Assembly: GCA_913063055.1 (NCBI GenBank)
Contig: CAJXZK010000032.1
Coordinates: 1 to 32,895 of the forward strand
Reading direction: 5' to 3'
DNA length: 32,895 bases
Origin: an uncultured bacterium
GTDB lineage: Bacteria > Cyanobacteriota > Vampirovibrionia > Obscuribacterales > Obscuribacteraceae
This document shows positions 1 to 9,235 of this stretch, piece after piece. Position 1 is the stretch's first letter; each line of letters opens with the position of its first letter. Below the pieces are notes generated by a model, which did not search any database, had not been told where the DNA came from, and saw nothing but the letters and a program-made list of their open reading frames with translations. The position numbers were made by a program, and so were the translations under genes.

Positions 1-80
1 ATGATAGCGGATGCACCAAAGCAAAAGAGAAAGGCGTTACCAAAAAAATCTAATCAATTTTTCACTTTGGCGACAAAATC

Positions 81-171
81 TCTTGCGCTAGATCTCCTGC
101 ACTAGATTTCTTGCACTAGATTTCTTGCACTAGATTTCTTGCACTAGATTTCTTGCACTAGATTTCTTGCA
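81..171. repeat. 14-bp tandem repeat at the 3' end of hutU
   Basis: Six 14-bp units (TCTTGCACTAGATT on the plus strand) lie head to tail at 81-94, 95-108, 109-122, 123-136, 137-150 and 151-164, with a partial seventh at 165-171. The four units from 109 to 164 are identical. The two outermost units carry substitutions, so the array decays away from the gene. The proximal copy encodes the last codons and the TAG stop of hutU, so the array seems to have grown from the end of the coding sequence. Bases 1-80 hold no gene that I can support. Confidence 0.95.
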
Positions 172-1912
172 TAGGTATGCGGATATCTGTGCCAGCAGCA
201 AAATCAAGAGCTTCATCATAGCCAGCATCAACGTGGCGAATCACTCCCATGCCCGGATCAGTTGTAAGCACACGGGTCAAACGCTCGGCAGCCTCAGGGG
301 TGCCATCGGCAACGATGACCTGACCAGAGTGCAAGGAATAACCCATGCCAACTCCACCACCATGGTGCAGCGAAACCCAACTGGCGCCGCCAACCGCATT
401 GATCATGGCATTCAAATAAACCCAGTCGGCCACAGCATCAGAGCCGTCTTTCATCGCTTCAGTTTCACGATTAGGTGAAGCCACCGAGCCAGAATCAAGG
501 TGATCACGGCCAATCACAATTGGTGCTTTGACTTTGCCTTGAGCGACTAGATCATTCATGATCAAGCCCATCTTCAGGCGATCGCCATAGCCGAGCCAAC
601 AGATGCGAGCAGGTAGACCTTGGAATTTAACGCGCTCGGCAGCCAGTTTGATCCAGCGACAAAGCTCGATATTATCTGAAAAGTTAGCAAGGATGGCCTG
701 GTCGATAACAGCAATGTCTTGCGGGTCACCGGAGAGTGCAGCCCAGCGGAATGGCCCTTTGCCTTCGCAGAAGAGTGGGCGAATGAAGGCTGGAACAAAG
801 CCAGGGAAATCAAAGGCATCTTTGACACCGTGATTGAAAGCTTCTTGACGAATGTTGTTGCCATAGTCAAAAGTAATTGCGCCCCGTTTTTGAAATTCGA
901 GCATCGCTTTGACATGGGTAACAATGGCGCTGTCAGCCAATTGGAGATATGCAGCAGAATCGCTAGCACGCAAGCTAGTGGCAGCAGCAATCGACATGGG
1001 CTTGCCGTCTTTAGCCAGCGGAATATAACCATTGAGCGGGTCATGAGCCGAGGTCTGATCGGTAACAACATCAGGAAGGAAGCCAATTTCAAGCATACGA
1101 GGCAGCAGATCGGCGGCATTGCCACAAAGACCAATAGATACTGCCTCACCCTTTTCTTTAGCGGCTTTAGCCAAAGTGAGAGCATGCTCCAAACTGTCAG
1201 CCTGCACATCGAGATAGGCTGTTTCCAACCGTCTTTCGATTCTGCTTTGGTCAGCCTCGATACAAAGTGCAACCCCTTCATTCATAGTGACAGCCAATGG
1301 TTGAGCACCACCCATGCCGCCAAGACCAGAGGTGAGAACAATGCGCCCCTTGAGACTGCCAGCAAAATGTTTGCGAGCAAGAGAAGAGAATGTTTCATAG
1401 GTACCTTGCAAAATGCCCTGGGTACCTATGTATATCCACGAGCCAGCAGTCATCTGGCCAAACATCATCAGACCTTTTTTATCGAGTTCGCGGAAATGCT
1501 CCCAGGTTGCCCAATGTCCGACAAGATTGGAGTTGGCAATGAGAACTCGGGGGGCATTAAGGTGGCTTTTGAAAATGCCCACGGGCTTACCTGATTGAAT
1601 GAGCAAAGTTTCATCATTCTCAAGGCCAATCAAAGCTTTCACTATTGCTTTGAAACAAGTCCAGTTACGGGCAGCTTTGCCTGACCCACCATATACAACT
1701 AAGTCATTTGGACGTTCAGCCACATCAGGATCAAGGTTATTGAGCAGCATGCGCAGAGCAGCTTCTTGCACCCAGCCTTTAGTGTTGAGTTTGTCGCCGT
1801 GGGGAGCACGCACAGTAATCGCTTGATTGGAAGCGAGGATTGCTTTGACTAAATCGGCGCCAGAAGAAATATCTTTAGAGGTGCCGGCAGAAGTGCCTGC
1901 TGTGGTGGTCAT
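158..1912 (-). CDS. hutU: Urocanate hydratase (urocanase)
   Basis: This enzyme converts urocanate to 4-imidazolone-5-propionate, the second step of histidine degradation, in the cytosol with tightly bound NAD+. The 584-residue product carries the urocanase hallmarks: [11 protein letters not shown] near residues 74-84, the glycine-rich NAD-binding stretch GLGGMGGAQ at 196-204, [10 protein letters not shown] at 436-445 with the expected catalytic cysteine at 438, and [11 protein letters not shown] near the C-terminus. Length is slightly above the usual 550-560 because of a Thr/Ser-rich N-terminal tail of about 15 residues. An AGGGGA-type ribosome site precedes the ATG. No other hut gene is visible in the window, so it is either a lone gene or continues off the left edge. 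The stop codon sits inside the first unit of a 14-bp tandem repeat. Confidence 0.97.
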   Translation of the reverse strand: MTTTAGTSAGTSKDISSGADLVKAILASNQAITVRAPHGDKLNTKGWVQEAALRMLLNNLDPDVAERPNDLVVYGGSGKAARNWTCFKAIVKALIGLENDETLLIQSGKPVGIFKSHLNAPRVLIANSNLVGHWATWEHFRELDKKGLMMFGQMTAGSWIYIGTQGILQGTYETFSSLARKHFAGSLKGRIVLTSGLGGMGGAQPLAVTMNEGVALCIEADQSRIERRLETAYLDVQADSLEHALTLAKAAKEKGEAVSIGLCGNAADLLPRMLEIGFLPDVVTDQTSAHDPLNGYIPLAKDGKPMSIAAATSLRASDSAAYLQLADSAIVTHVKAMLEFQKRGAITFDYGNNIRQEAFNHGVKDAFDFPGFVPAFIRPLFCEGKGPFRWAALSGDPQDIAVIDQAILANFSDNIELCRWIKLAAERVKFQGLPARICWLGYGDRLKMGLIMNDLVAQGKVKAPIVIGRDHLDSGSVASPNRETEAMKDGSDAVADWVYLNAMINAVGGASWVSLHHGGGVGMGYSLHSGQVIVADGTPEAAERLTRVLTTDPGMGVIRHVDAGYDEALDFAAGTDIRIPMQEI

Positions 1913-2140
1913 TTGAATTTTCCCCTTTGCTCAAGAATGAATTATGAGAGAATTTATGAAAGAATTACTGCATATGAGGCGTAAGAGCGGCTAAGCGGCA
2001 ATAATAGCTTAATTGCTCGGCTTGGCCCTCAGTACTTAATAAAGATCCAATTCTAAGAGAAGACGGTCAAAACTCTCAGTTCAAAAATTCAGTTCAACCA
2101 TCCAGTTCAAATAATCACAAACTAAAAGGGGTTACTCTTC

Positions 2141-3763
2141 ATGGTCAAGGAATTAAGTAAGAAAGAGCCGAAAGTCGAAAAGACTTTTGAGACCCTCTCT
2201 GGCATTCCGCTTAAGGCTGTCTATGGGCCTGAAGATATCAAAGATTTTGACTATAAAGCAGCCCTGAACGACCCGGGTAAATTCCCTTACACCCGCGGCA
2301 TCCACGACACCATGTATCGCGGCAAAATGTGGACCATGCGCCAGTTTGCTGGATTTGGTGGACCAGAAGAAACCAATGCCCGCTTTAAGTATTTACTGGC
2401 CACCGGTCAGACCGGTCTATCTACGGCCTTTGACTTGCCCACTCTCATGGGTCTTGACTCAGATAATCCAAAATCACACGGCGAAGTTGGTGTCTGCGGC
2501 GCGGCCATTGATTCGCTCGAAGACATCGAGATTCTATATAGAGATATTCCACTCGACAAAATTTCCACCTCAATGACCATTAACGGTCCAGCGGTAATCA
2601 TTTATTGCATGTTCCTGGCTAATGCTCGCAAACGCGGCTTTGACTGGAAGCTCCTGAACGGTACTCTGCAAAACGACATTTTCAAAGAGTACACAGCCCA
2701 AAAGACTTATTTGATTCCACCGCGTCCAGCTCTAAAACTGATTCAAGACATGATGGTTTTCTGTACAGAGAACGTACCGAGATGGAACACCATTTCAGTT
2801 TCGGGCTATCACATTCGCGAAGCTGGTGCTACAGCGGTTCAAGAACTAGCCTTCACCCTTGCTGATGGATTTGCCTACGTTGATGCTGGTCTTGAGGCCG
2901 GTCTCAAACTCGATGATTTCGTGCCACGCCTTTCATTCTTCTTCAACGCCCATATTGATTTCTTTGAAGAAATTGCCAAGTACCGCGCTGCTCGCAGAAT
3001 TTGGGCAAAGCGCTTGCGCGACCACTATGGCGCCACCGATGAGCGTTCACTCAAGCTGCGCTTCCACACCCAGACAGCAGGATGCAGCCTGACAGCTCCT
3101 CAACCAGAGAACAATATTATTCGCACCACCATCGAAGCTCTAGCTGGCGTACTTGGTGGCACACAGTCACTGCACACCAATTCAATGGATGAAGTGCTTG
3201 GTCTTCCTACGGAGAAAGCCGCTCACATCGCCCTTCGTACCCAGCAAATTATTGCTTACGAAACTGGTGTAGCAAACGTTTCCGATCCACTAGCTGGTTC
3301 CTATTATGTAGAGTGGCTGACAGACGAGATGGAGCGCGGCGCCAACGAATACTTCAAACAAATCGAAGAAATTGGTGGTGTCATTGCCGGCATTGAGAAA
3401 GGCTACTTCATGAAAGAAATCGCCGATTCAGCCTACAAGTTTGAGCAAAAAATGCAATCGGGAGACCGAGTCTTTGTGGGCCTCACAGGCTTCAAAGAAG
3501 AAGCTCCTGGAGCCAAAATTGAAGTGCTGAAGATTGGCCTAGAGTACGAAGAAAGACAACTAGCTCGCATCAAAGCCTTGAAAGAGCGCCGTGATAATGC
3601 CCGAGTTGAGAATAGCTTGGCCGCTCTCAAGCAAGGCATGCGCGATGGCAAAAATTCCTTCCCATTCTTGATGGAAGCAGTTGAAGCCTATGCCACATTA
3701 GGTGAAATTTGTGACGCTATGAAAGAAGTTTGGGGCGCTTATAGAGAAAACGCTGTTCTCTAG
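2141..3763 (+). CDS. B12-dependent acyl-CoA mutase large subunit, isobutyryl-CoA mutase-like
   Basis: This is the substrate-binding TIM-barrel subunit of the methylmalonyl-CoA mutase family. At 540 residues it lacks the C-terminal B12-binding domain, so it needs a separate small cobalamin subunit that is not in this window. Family motifs are clear: [15 protein letters not shown] (residues 65-79), [11 protein letters not shown] (174-184), [10 protein letters not shown] (221-230, with the conserved active-site His224) and [17 protein letters not shown]. By alignment from memory to the Propionibacterium mutase, Tyr89 corresponds to Phe69 and Arg207 to Gln187, with identical 118-residue spacing. 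Known isobutyryl-CoA mutases have exactly Phe and Gln there. I therefore favour isobutyryl-/n-butyryl-CoA interconversion, although automatic annotation would say methylmalonyl-CoA mutase. AAGGGG precedes the ATG. The gene lies 49 bp before the next plus-strand gene and is divergent from hutU. Confidence 0.85.
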   Translation: MVKELSKKEPKVEKTFETLSGIPLKAVYGPEDIKDFDYKAALNDPGKFPYTRGIHDTMYRGKMWTMRQFAGFGGPEETNARFKYLLATGQTGLSTAFDLPTLMGLDSDNPKSHGEVGVCGAAIDSLEDIEILYRDIPLDKISTSMTINGPAVIIYCMFLANARKRGFDWKLLNGTLQNDIFKEYTAQKTYLIPPRPALKLIQDMMVFCTENVPRWNTISVSGYHIREAGATAVQELAFTLADGFAYVDAGLEAGLKLDDFVPRLSFFFNAHIDFFEEIAKYRAARRIWAKRLRDHYGATDERSLKLRFHTQTAGCSLTAPQPENNIIRTTIEALAGVLGGTQSLHTNSMDEVLGLPTEKAAHIALRTQQIIAYETGVANVSDPLAGSYYVEWLTDEMERGANEYFKQIEEIGGVIAGIEKGYFMKEIADSAYKFEQKMQSGDRVFVGLTGFKEEAPGAKIEVLKIGLEYEERQLARIKALKERRDNARVENSLAALKQGMRDGKNSFPFLMEAVEAYATLGEICDAMKEVWGAYRENAVL

Positions 3764-3812
3764 GGTTCAGAGTTTCTAGTGTCATTTAAGTAAGAAGAGA
3801 GCAGGCGATCAG

Positions 3813-5090
3813 ATGAAGAAAACAATTGCCCACCTGGTCGCCGCTAAACTCTCGAAGGCAGTGCCAGTGTCTGCCATTACTTTTACCTCTGCCTTGGCTT
3901 GCAGCCTTGGGCTTACTTGCTTAAATGCTGACGCTGTTGAAAACAAACGGGACCAAGGCATCAAGCTCTATAACGCCAAAAACTTCAAAGACGCTGGTCA
4001 GTTGCTCGATCAGCATCTGACCGTTTATCCACAAGATGTCTACGCCCTCTATTACGACGCCCTCGCCTGTCAGGCTCTGGGCAATATGGGCAAGGCCAAA
4101 ATATATTATCGTCAGGTAGCAACACTGGCTCCTAATCATCAACTGGGCGGCTATGCCAAAGCCGTACTTCGACAAATAGATCCAAGTTTTTCTGGCGGCC
4201 AATCAGGTGGCTCTTCGGCAAGCTCCGGTTCATCCGGGGTGAGCAGCTACAACACTATGGCATCGGCATCGGCTTCCACCAAACTTGACCCCAGCATACC
4301 GATGGAATGGGATGTCTACTGCACGCCCGGTGATCACGGTGTTTGGGTAGACGTTGAAATTCAAGGACGCCGGGTAAAAATGCTGTTTGACACCGGGGCA
4401 CCAACTGTATTTATTGGCAAGAATCAAATGGAAGAAGCTGGTATTGCCATGCCGCAAGGCGCTGCCAATGCCAAAGCAGGCGGTTCATCAGCAGCCGGAC
4501 TAGTGGCAGCCTGGAATTTGCCCATGAAGGTTAAAGTCGGCCCTGTCGAGCGAACTGTCATGGTTCAAGTGGTTGAAACCAATCATGCTGACCCTCTTCT
4601 TGGCCAGAGCTATGCGGGGATGTTCGAATACACAATTGATCCTGGTGCTAAACGTATTCACTTCAAACAGCGTGGCTATAATACCGGCGCCAACCGCAAT
4701 GCCTACGAGGTACCTTACACCTTCAGACAAGCTGGCAGTCGCATTATCGTCAATGTTGAAATCAACGGCAAAGCTAACCCATGCATGTTCGACACTGGCA
4801 ACTCAGCCTGCGGCATTATGTTCCACAGCCCCGCTCAAGCCCTGCAATACGGTGTGCAAATTCCTGACGACGCAGAGACAATAATTACCGGCGGCGTTAC
4901 AGGCCAGAGTGCGGCTAAATCTTTTACAGTTAGAAGAGCAAAACTGGGGCCAATCGATCGCACAGACTTACCTATAACCGTATCAAACACAGGCAGCACC
5001 GAGCTACCGCTGCTAGGCCAGCCTTTCTGGCAAGGTTATGAGTACACAATCAATCACCAGAAGAAAGTAATTGAGTTCGTGCGCCGCTAA
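3813..5090 (+). CDS. Secreted TPR protein with two retropepsin-like aspartic protease domains
   Basis: The 425-residue product starts with a signal peptide (about residues 1-42). One or two TPR-like helical hairpins follow (about 45-125, with the phrase LYNAKNFKDAGQLLDQHL), then a Ser/Gly-rich linker (about 128-155). The rest is two similar aspartic-protease-like domains. The first has FDTGAPTVF with Asp193-Thr194-Gly195 and ends at LLGQSYAGMFEYTI. The second has FDTGNSACG with Asp327-Thr328-Gly329 and ends at LLGQPFWQGYEYTI. Each half shows the clan AA pattern of a DTG loop followed by a hydrophobic-Leu-Gly strand. Retropepsins dimerise with one DTG per subunit, so one chain with two half-sites could form an intramolecular active site; that is inference. 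A ribosome site like GAGCAGG precedes the ATG. The gene is convergent with uppP, only 17 bp away, and no terminator is visible between them. Confidence 0.82.
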   Translation: MKKTIAHLVAAKLSKAVPVSAITFTSALACSLGLTCLNADAVENKRDQGIKLYNAKNFKDAGQLLDQHLTVYPQDVYALYYDALACQALGNMGKAKIYYRQVATLAPNHQLGGYAKAVLRQIDPSFSGGQSGGSSASSGSSGVSSYNTMASASASTKLDPSIPMEWDVYCTPGDHGVWVDVEIQGRRVKMLFDTGAPTVFIGKNQMEEAGIAMPQGAANAKAGGSSAAGLVAAWNLPMKVKVGPVERTVMVQVVETNHADPLLGQSYAGMFEYTIDPGAKRIHFKQRGYNTGANRNAYEVPYTFRQAGSRIIVNVEINGKANPCMFDTGNSACGIMFHSPAQALQYGVQIPDDAETIITGGVTGQSAAKSFTVRRAKLGPIDRTDLPITVSNTGSTELPLLGQPFWQGYEYTINHQKKVIEFVRR

Positions 5091-5107
5091 ATTAGTATTT
5101 CTAAGAC

Positions 5108-5950
5108 TTAGTGGATCAGTCCGTTCATAGACATAATCAGCAGCGTAACACCAAAAATTAAGCGGTAGCCCACAAATATCCAGGTATTGTGCTGCTGTAA
5201 ATAACGAATCAGCCAGGCAATCGATAGATAGCTCACCACTGTGGAAGATACCAAGCCCACAGCAAGACTGGTCATCCCAGTGTCGCCACCCAAACCATCT
5301 TTAGCCATGTGATACAACTCAAGCAAACCAGCTAGAGTGACTGCCGGAATGCCAAGCAAGAAGCTGAAACGAGCAGCTTCAGCTCGCTTCAAGCCTAAGA
5401 GCATAGCCATGGTCAGAGTTGAACCACTACGAGAACAGCCCGGAATCAGAGCAATTGCTTGAGCTAGACCAACAAGAGCACCATCTTTTCCGGTAATGTC
5501 ATCAAGCGTACGCACATGTTTGGCAAATTTTTCTGCCACCACCAGTAGCAATCCCATTACTATTGAGGCACAAGCAATGACATTGATAGAACGGAATGGT
5601 CCCCCATCTTGCTCTAGCAGCGGCTTAAGCAGAAGACCAATAACACAAATAGGAATAGTACCGACAATAATGGCGCCAACCATGCGCAAATCGCGGTCAC
5701 CATAGTCTTTATTCTTGATGGCTGCCAGAGCACCAGTGGCGATACTAACTAGATCTTTAAAGAAATAAGCTAAGACAGCCACGACAGAACCCAACTGAAT
5801 AACTGCACTATAAGCGGCTCCAGGGTCTTGCCAGTGACAAAGAGCTGGCACCACGCGCAAATGGGCAGTAGAACTAATTGGCAAAAACTCAGTGAGGCCT
5901 TGGACAACTCCAAGAGTGAGAGCTTCTACCAGAGAGACAGGTTCGGCCAT
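5108..5950 (-). CDS. uppP: Undecaprenyl-diphosphatase UppP (BacA)
   Basis: This integral membrane phosphatase dephosphorylates undecaprenyl pyrophosphate and recycles the lipid carrier for peptidoglycan and other surface polymers. It has 280 residues, the usual family length, and is strongly hydrophobic with about eight predicted membrane segments. Both family signatures are present: QGLTEFLPISSTAHL at residues 17-31, containing the Glu and Ser residues of the first conserved region, and PGCSRSGST at 170-178, containing the catalytic Ser/Arg. The ATG is 44 bp from the end of rsmI on the same strand, so the two may be cotranscribed. It fits the peptidoglycan precursor genes murC-murB-ddl found about 5 kb away, but it is not part of that operon. 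Confidence 0.97.
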   Translation of the reverse strand: MAEPVSLVEALTLGVVQGLTEFLPISSTAHLRVVPALCHWQDPGAAYSAVIQLGSVVAVLAYFFKDLVSIATGALAAIKNKDYGDRDLRMVGAIIVGTIPICVIGLLLKPLLEQDGGPFRSINVIACASIVMGLLLVVAEKFAKHVRTLDDITGKDGALVGLAQAIALIPGCSRSGSTLTMAMLLGLKRAEAARFSFLLGIPAVTLAGLLELYHMAKDGLGGDTGMTSLAVGLVSSTVVSYLSIAWLIRYLQQHNTWIFVGYRLIFGVTLLIMSMNGLIH

Positions 5951-5994
5951 GATTGATACCTAGAAGAGCGAACGCTGTGCATTATCGCAGAACT

Positions 5995-6846
5995 TCACTG
6001 TCTGGCTAGAGCATCCCGATAGATATCTGATCGAGATATCGAAAATTCTTTAGCCGCTTCAGCGCAGGCTCTAGAGAGTTTTACACCAGACTGCATGGCA
6101 TCATTTATATAGGTATGTACTTTCTCTCTTTTCTCGTCGTTGCTCAGCCAATCGCTCATGTCCTCAGTTTGGCTCTCGCAGCCGCCTAAAACCAACACAC
6201 ATTCGCCGCGAACCGGCTGCCCTTTGACATGGTCCAGAATAGTAGCGAGAGTGCCACGTATAAATTCTTCGTGCAATTTGGTCAGCTCCCGCACAAGGCA
6301 GGCCTTACGCTCGCCACAATGATTGAGAAACGCTTCTATGGTGCGCTCTACTTTGTGTGGCGAAACGTAGTAAACAGAGGTACGTGTCTCTTTTGCCAGG
6401 GCCTGTACCTTGGTATTTAGCTCACCTTGCTTATCAGGCAGGAAGCCCTCGAAGCAAAAGCGGTCAAGGGGCAGGCCGCTGCCCACTAAGGCTAAAACAA
6501 AAGCCGATGGGCCGGCAATTGGAATGATGCTCATTCCAAGAGCAATGGCGCTCTCTACAACAGGATGGCCCGGGTCACTAATCAAGGGCATGCCAGCATC
6601 GCAAATTAGGCCTATGGTTTGCGACTGGTTGTTGATTTCCTCGAGAAAGCGCAAACGCTCATGCTCGTTGAATTTATGGCAGCTAATCATGCGTTTCTTC
6701 AAGCCCAAGTGATTGAGTATCTTGATAGATATTCTTGTGTCTTCTGCCAATATCAGATCGCATGTACTGAGAGCATCAATTACACGCGGAGATATATCTG
6801 CAAGATTTCCAATTGGAGTTCCTATTATGAACAACTTTCCCGACAC
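5995..6846 (-). CDS. rsmI: 16S rRNA (cytidine-1402-2'-O)-methyltransferase RsmI
   Basis: This SAM-dependent TPMK/SpoU-unrelated (tetrapyrrole methylase fold) enzyme 2'-O-methylates C1402 in the decoding centre of 16S rRNA. Seen in the sequence are the N-terminal GTPIGNLADIS motif, AEDTR, the stretch ICDAGMPLISDPGHPVV, and IAGPSAFVLALVGSGLP, all diagnostic of RsmI. I chose the GTG at 6846 (283 residues) because GAGGG lies about nine bases upstream. A longer TTG start at 6861 adds five residues but has no well-placed ribosome site. The C-terminal 60 residues form the usual small helical domain. The gene lies directly upstream of uppP on the minus strand with a 44-bp gap. Confidence 0.95.
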   Translation of the reverse strand: MSGKLFIIGTPIGNLADISPRVIDALSTCDLILAEDTRISIKILNHLGLKKRMISCHKFNEHERLRFLEEINNQSQTIGLICDAGMPLISDPGHPVVESAIALGMSIIPIAGPSAFVLALVGSGLPLDRFCFEGFLPDKQGELNTKVQALAKETRTSVYYVSPHKVERTIEAFLNHCGERKACLVRELTKLHEEFIRGTLATILDHVKGQPVRGECVLVLGGCESQTEDMSDWLSNDEKREKVHTYINDAMQSGVKLSRACAEAAKEFSISRSDIYRDALARQ

Positions 6847-6861
6847 GTTGACAACCCTCAA

Positions 6862-7507
6862 TCTCTACTTGTTCAAAAACTAGGCGGCGGTGGAAACACC
6901 CAGACAGACAAGTATTAGAGCATTTTATCTTTGAATGCAGTTAAGCTATATACACTTGGCAAGCAAAGTTTTGAACAGGTTTTCTACAGCTGTAAGTAAT
7001 TTAATTGAACAGCTTAAGCAGAGCAACTTGCTATGGAAAAAAAACCGTCTCTCCCTTGCGGCACAAACAAATCGGATGCTTGCTAAAAATTGCGATCTCA
7101 CCTTTCAAGCTTTCCTTCAATCAATTTGTAATAGAGCGCTTAACGTTAGCCTTTTCATCGGAACTCAAAGTGATAACGAAGTGGCGACTTTCTATATGCA
7201 AACTACTTCTTGGAAAACTCAAGCCCCTTCTTGAAGACACTGATATTAAGCGGATATGCGAAGTGGGCGAATTGCTCCCTCGAACAATACTTACTGCACC
7301 ACCGCTGGTTACGAGAGATAGAATTCGGCTGACGATCTTAGCTACCACAATTGATAGATTGCATATACTGTTGCCAATTGCTAGCAAGGGGAGCCACTTT
7401 GAAGCCACCCTATTGCAATTTACTTTGCTTTGATCTCTATAGATTTCGCCTCAACTCTTATGAGTAGGCCTTCACCTGATCATAAAAAGCGCTAAACTTT
7501 AGCAACT
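6862..7507. other. Gene-poor intergenic stretch (about 650 bp)
   Basis: No convincing gene is visible between the divergent rsmI and the 7508 gene. Open frames on the plus strand (7005-7433) and minus strand (7121-7408) have odd composition, no good ribosome sites and no recognisable motif. I see no tRNA, clear terminator or tandem repeat. The stretch is AT-rich near 6940-7050, which may hold the rsmI promoter. It could also contain a decayed gene. Confidence 0.5.
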
Positions 7508-9001
7508 ATGAAATATCAATCCACTCTTTTACTTATGTCATCTCTGGCGCTACCACTTTGGCCCCTGCTCCTCGCGACAGAAGCCCACAGTGAGCCGATG
7601 CAACAGAAAGTGATCAAACAGATCAAACAACTAAAACAAGTGGCGACGCCAAAACCAGCCAAGCCAGCAGTGCCTAGCATTCGCGACAAATGGGCCGTAT
7701 TAATTGGAGTGGGACGCTACAACGACAGTGCCATCGGCAATGTCAAATATGCCACCAGCAATGTCTTGAAACTGGCCAAAGTTTTGGTTGACCCAAATGT
7801 CGGCCGTTTTGCCCCAGATCATGTGCTGGTTGTTACTCAAGATAAGGCTAATAAAGCCAATCTTGCTCAAGCTGTATACGAAGATTGGCTGATCAAAAAA
7901 GCATTACCAAACGATCTGATTGTTATCTACATTTGTATGAAGACCATCCCAAATGATGCCCAAAACGACTTATTACTTTTTGGTGCAGATGGCTCGGCCT
8001 CAGAGAAAGAAAAAACAGCTTCGTCTCTTGCCGGCATGCTCGGCGAAGTGCGCAGAAGAACTCAGTCAAAAAACATAGTTTGCTTGCTCGATACCACCAT
8101 GAGCAATGCGTTGAACCATAGTCCGGCTGACAAGTATCCACGTGGCTTCAGTGAAATGCTTAAGAAGATTGGCGTGGATACCCAAACAACTATTTTGGCC
8201 GCCGATCTCAACTTGTTGCAATCAAAAGAGGCCAAACTTTCAAATAGTACGAGCTTTATTGAATATTTCACCGAAGGTCTAAAGGCTGGTGCAGGCATGC
8301 TGCCCATAGAGACAGTGGCCGGCTTCATAACTGAATCAATGGAAAAAGAAGGTGGAGCAGAGCCAGGCCCAGGAAAATCTCCCGGCTTGGGGCAAAAACC
8401 CGGTTTACTCATCAATCCCGAGAATCCGGAGCTAACTAAAGTCGCCTTTGGTATTCCTATAAAGAACACTGCCTTCTCGGCTGCCAATGTTCATGTGGGG
8501 CATTCCATCGAGCACCTAGAAGAAACCAACCCAGAGTTAGCAATTGCCGCCCGCCGCATGCAAGACATGCCAGATCCGACCAATCCCCAGAGCAAAATTG
8601 ACCAGCTCCTGCAATCCGAGCAAAAGGCAGTCGCCGCAGGAAGCCAAGGAAGCCAAGGAGGCAAAGCGGCAGCAATCCCCGCACCGGCCCAAGACGACGA
8701 AGACGATGATAATGACGGTTCAAACGTAGACTTTGCCCCATATATGGCGGCCATGAAGAAAGCCATTCAGGCAAAATGGGTCTCACCGAAAGGTTTTGAC
8801 AAGAAAAAAGTAGTCGCGGTCTTCTCCATTCTGCGCGATGGCCGTATTACCGAAGCTGAACTAGTAGAAAGCAGCGGCAGTGTCGAAATAGACAAATCGG
8901 CCATGCAAGCACTGAAGGATGCCTCGCCTCTGGCGCCTCTACCAAAGGGAGCGCCAAAGCATGTGCAAATTCGCTACCAATTCGACTACAAGGTCAATTG
9001 A
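7508..9001 (+). CDS. Secreted pseudo-caspase fused to a TonB C-terminal domain
   Basis: The 497-residue protein has a signal peptide (about residues 1-28), a basic/proline linker, a caspase-like (peptidase C14) domain (about 58-290), a Gly/Pro- and acid-rich linker containing a run of Asp/Glu near residues 400-405, and a TonB C-terminal domain (about 410-497, ending in the typical IRYQFDYKV strand). The caspase fold is recognisable from KWAVLIGVGRYND (61-73) and the paired hydrophobic strands. The expected Tyr-Phe-Ser-Gly-His-Gly strand reads YICMKT (141-146), and the expected Leu-Asp-Ala-Cys-His-Ser-Gly reads LDTTMSN (194-200). Both the catalytic His and Cys are therefore replaced (Lys145 and Thr197). 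It should be proteolytically dead, perhaps a periplasmic scaffold or sensor. TonB-C domains in such secreted proteins need not be energy transducers. It is followed by a small-protein gene after 234 bp. Confidence 0.85.
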   Translation: MKYQSTLLLMSSLALPLWPLLLATEAHSEPMQQKVIKQIKQLKQVATPKPAKPAVPSIRDKWAVLIGVGRYNDSAIGNVKYATSNVLKLAKVLVDPNVGRFAPDHVLVVTQDKANKANLAQAVYEDWLIKKALPNDLIVIYICMKTIPNDAQNDLLLFGADGSASEKEKTASSLAGMLGEVRRRTQSKNIVCLLDTTMSNALNHSPADKYPRGFSEMLKKIGVDTQTTILAADLNLLQSKEAKLSNSTSFIEYFTEGLKAGAGMLPIETVAGFITESMEKEGGAEPGPGKSPGLGQKPGLLINPENPELTKVAFGIPIKNTAFSAANVHVGHSIEHLEETNPELAIAARRMQDMPDPTNPQSKIDQLLQSEQKAVAAGSQGSQGGKAAAIPAPAQDDEDDDNDGSNVDFAPYMAAMKKAIQAKWVSPKGFDKKKVVAVFSILRDGRITEAELVESSGSVEIDKSAMQALKDASPLAPLPKGAPKHVQIRYQFDYKVN

Positions 9002-9235
9002 TAGTTTTCAAGCTTTTGGCACCTGTGCGGCTCGCCAGGGTTTTCATGAGGAATATTAAAGAGAGACTACGTAGAAACCACATTGACGGTGGGGTAGGCA
9101 GAGCGTAAATTCATAACATAAGCAGTGAGCTTAAAAACGAGCTGCCCCCGGACCGAATACTCCCCAATCGGTGTTACTAAACCTAATATTCTCTCTCCCA
9201 ATATTTTTGGGCTGGCAAAAAAGAAGGACACAATC

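Noticed and set aside
719-1594. A long open frame on the plus strand opposite hutU
   Set aside because: It is the antisense shadow of a well-conserved gene and has an odd composition.
7035-7408. A minus-strand frame with a stretch resembling the small YggU/DUF167 fold (VITLSSDEKANVKRSI)
   Set aside because: The match is short, an in-frame TGA interrupts it, and the required N-terminal motif is absent. At best it is a relic.
7005-7433. A 142-codon open frame on the plus strand in the gap before the pseudo-caspase
   Set aside because: Composition is unlike the neighbouring genes, there is no ribosome site, and no motif is visible.
9125-9235. N-terminal extension of the 9236 protein from an ATG at 9125
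   Set aside because: No ribosome site, Cys/Pro-rich composition unlike the rest, and a well-placed AAGAAGGA precedes the ATG at 9236.
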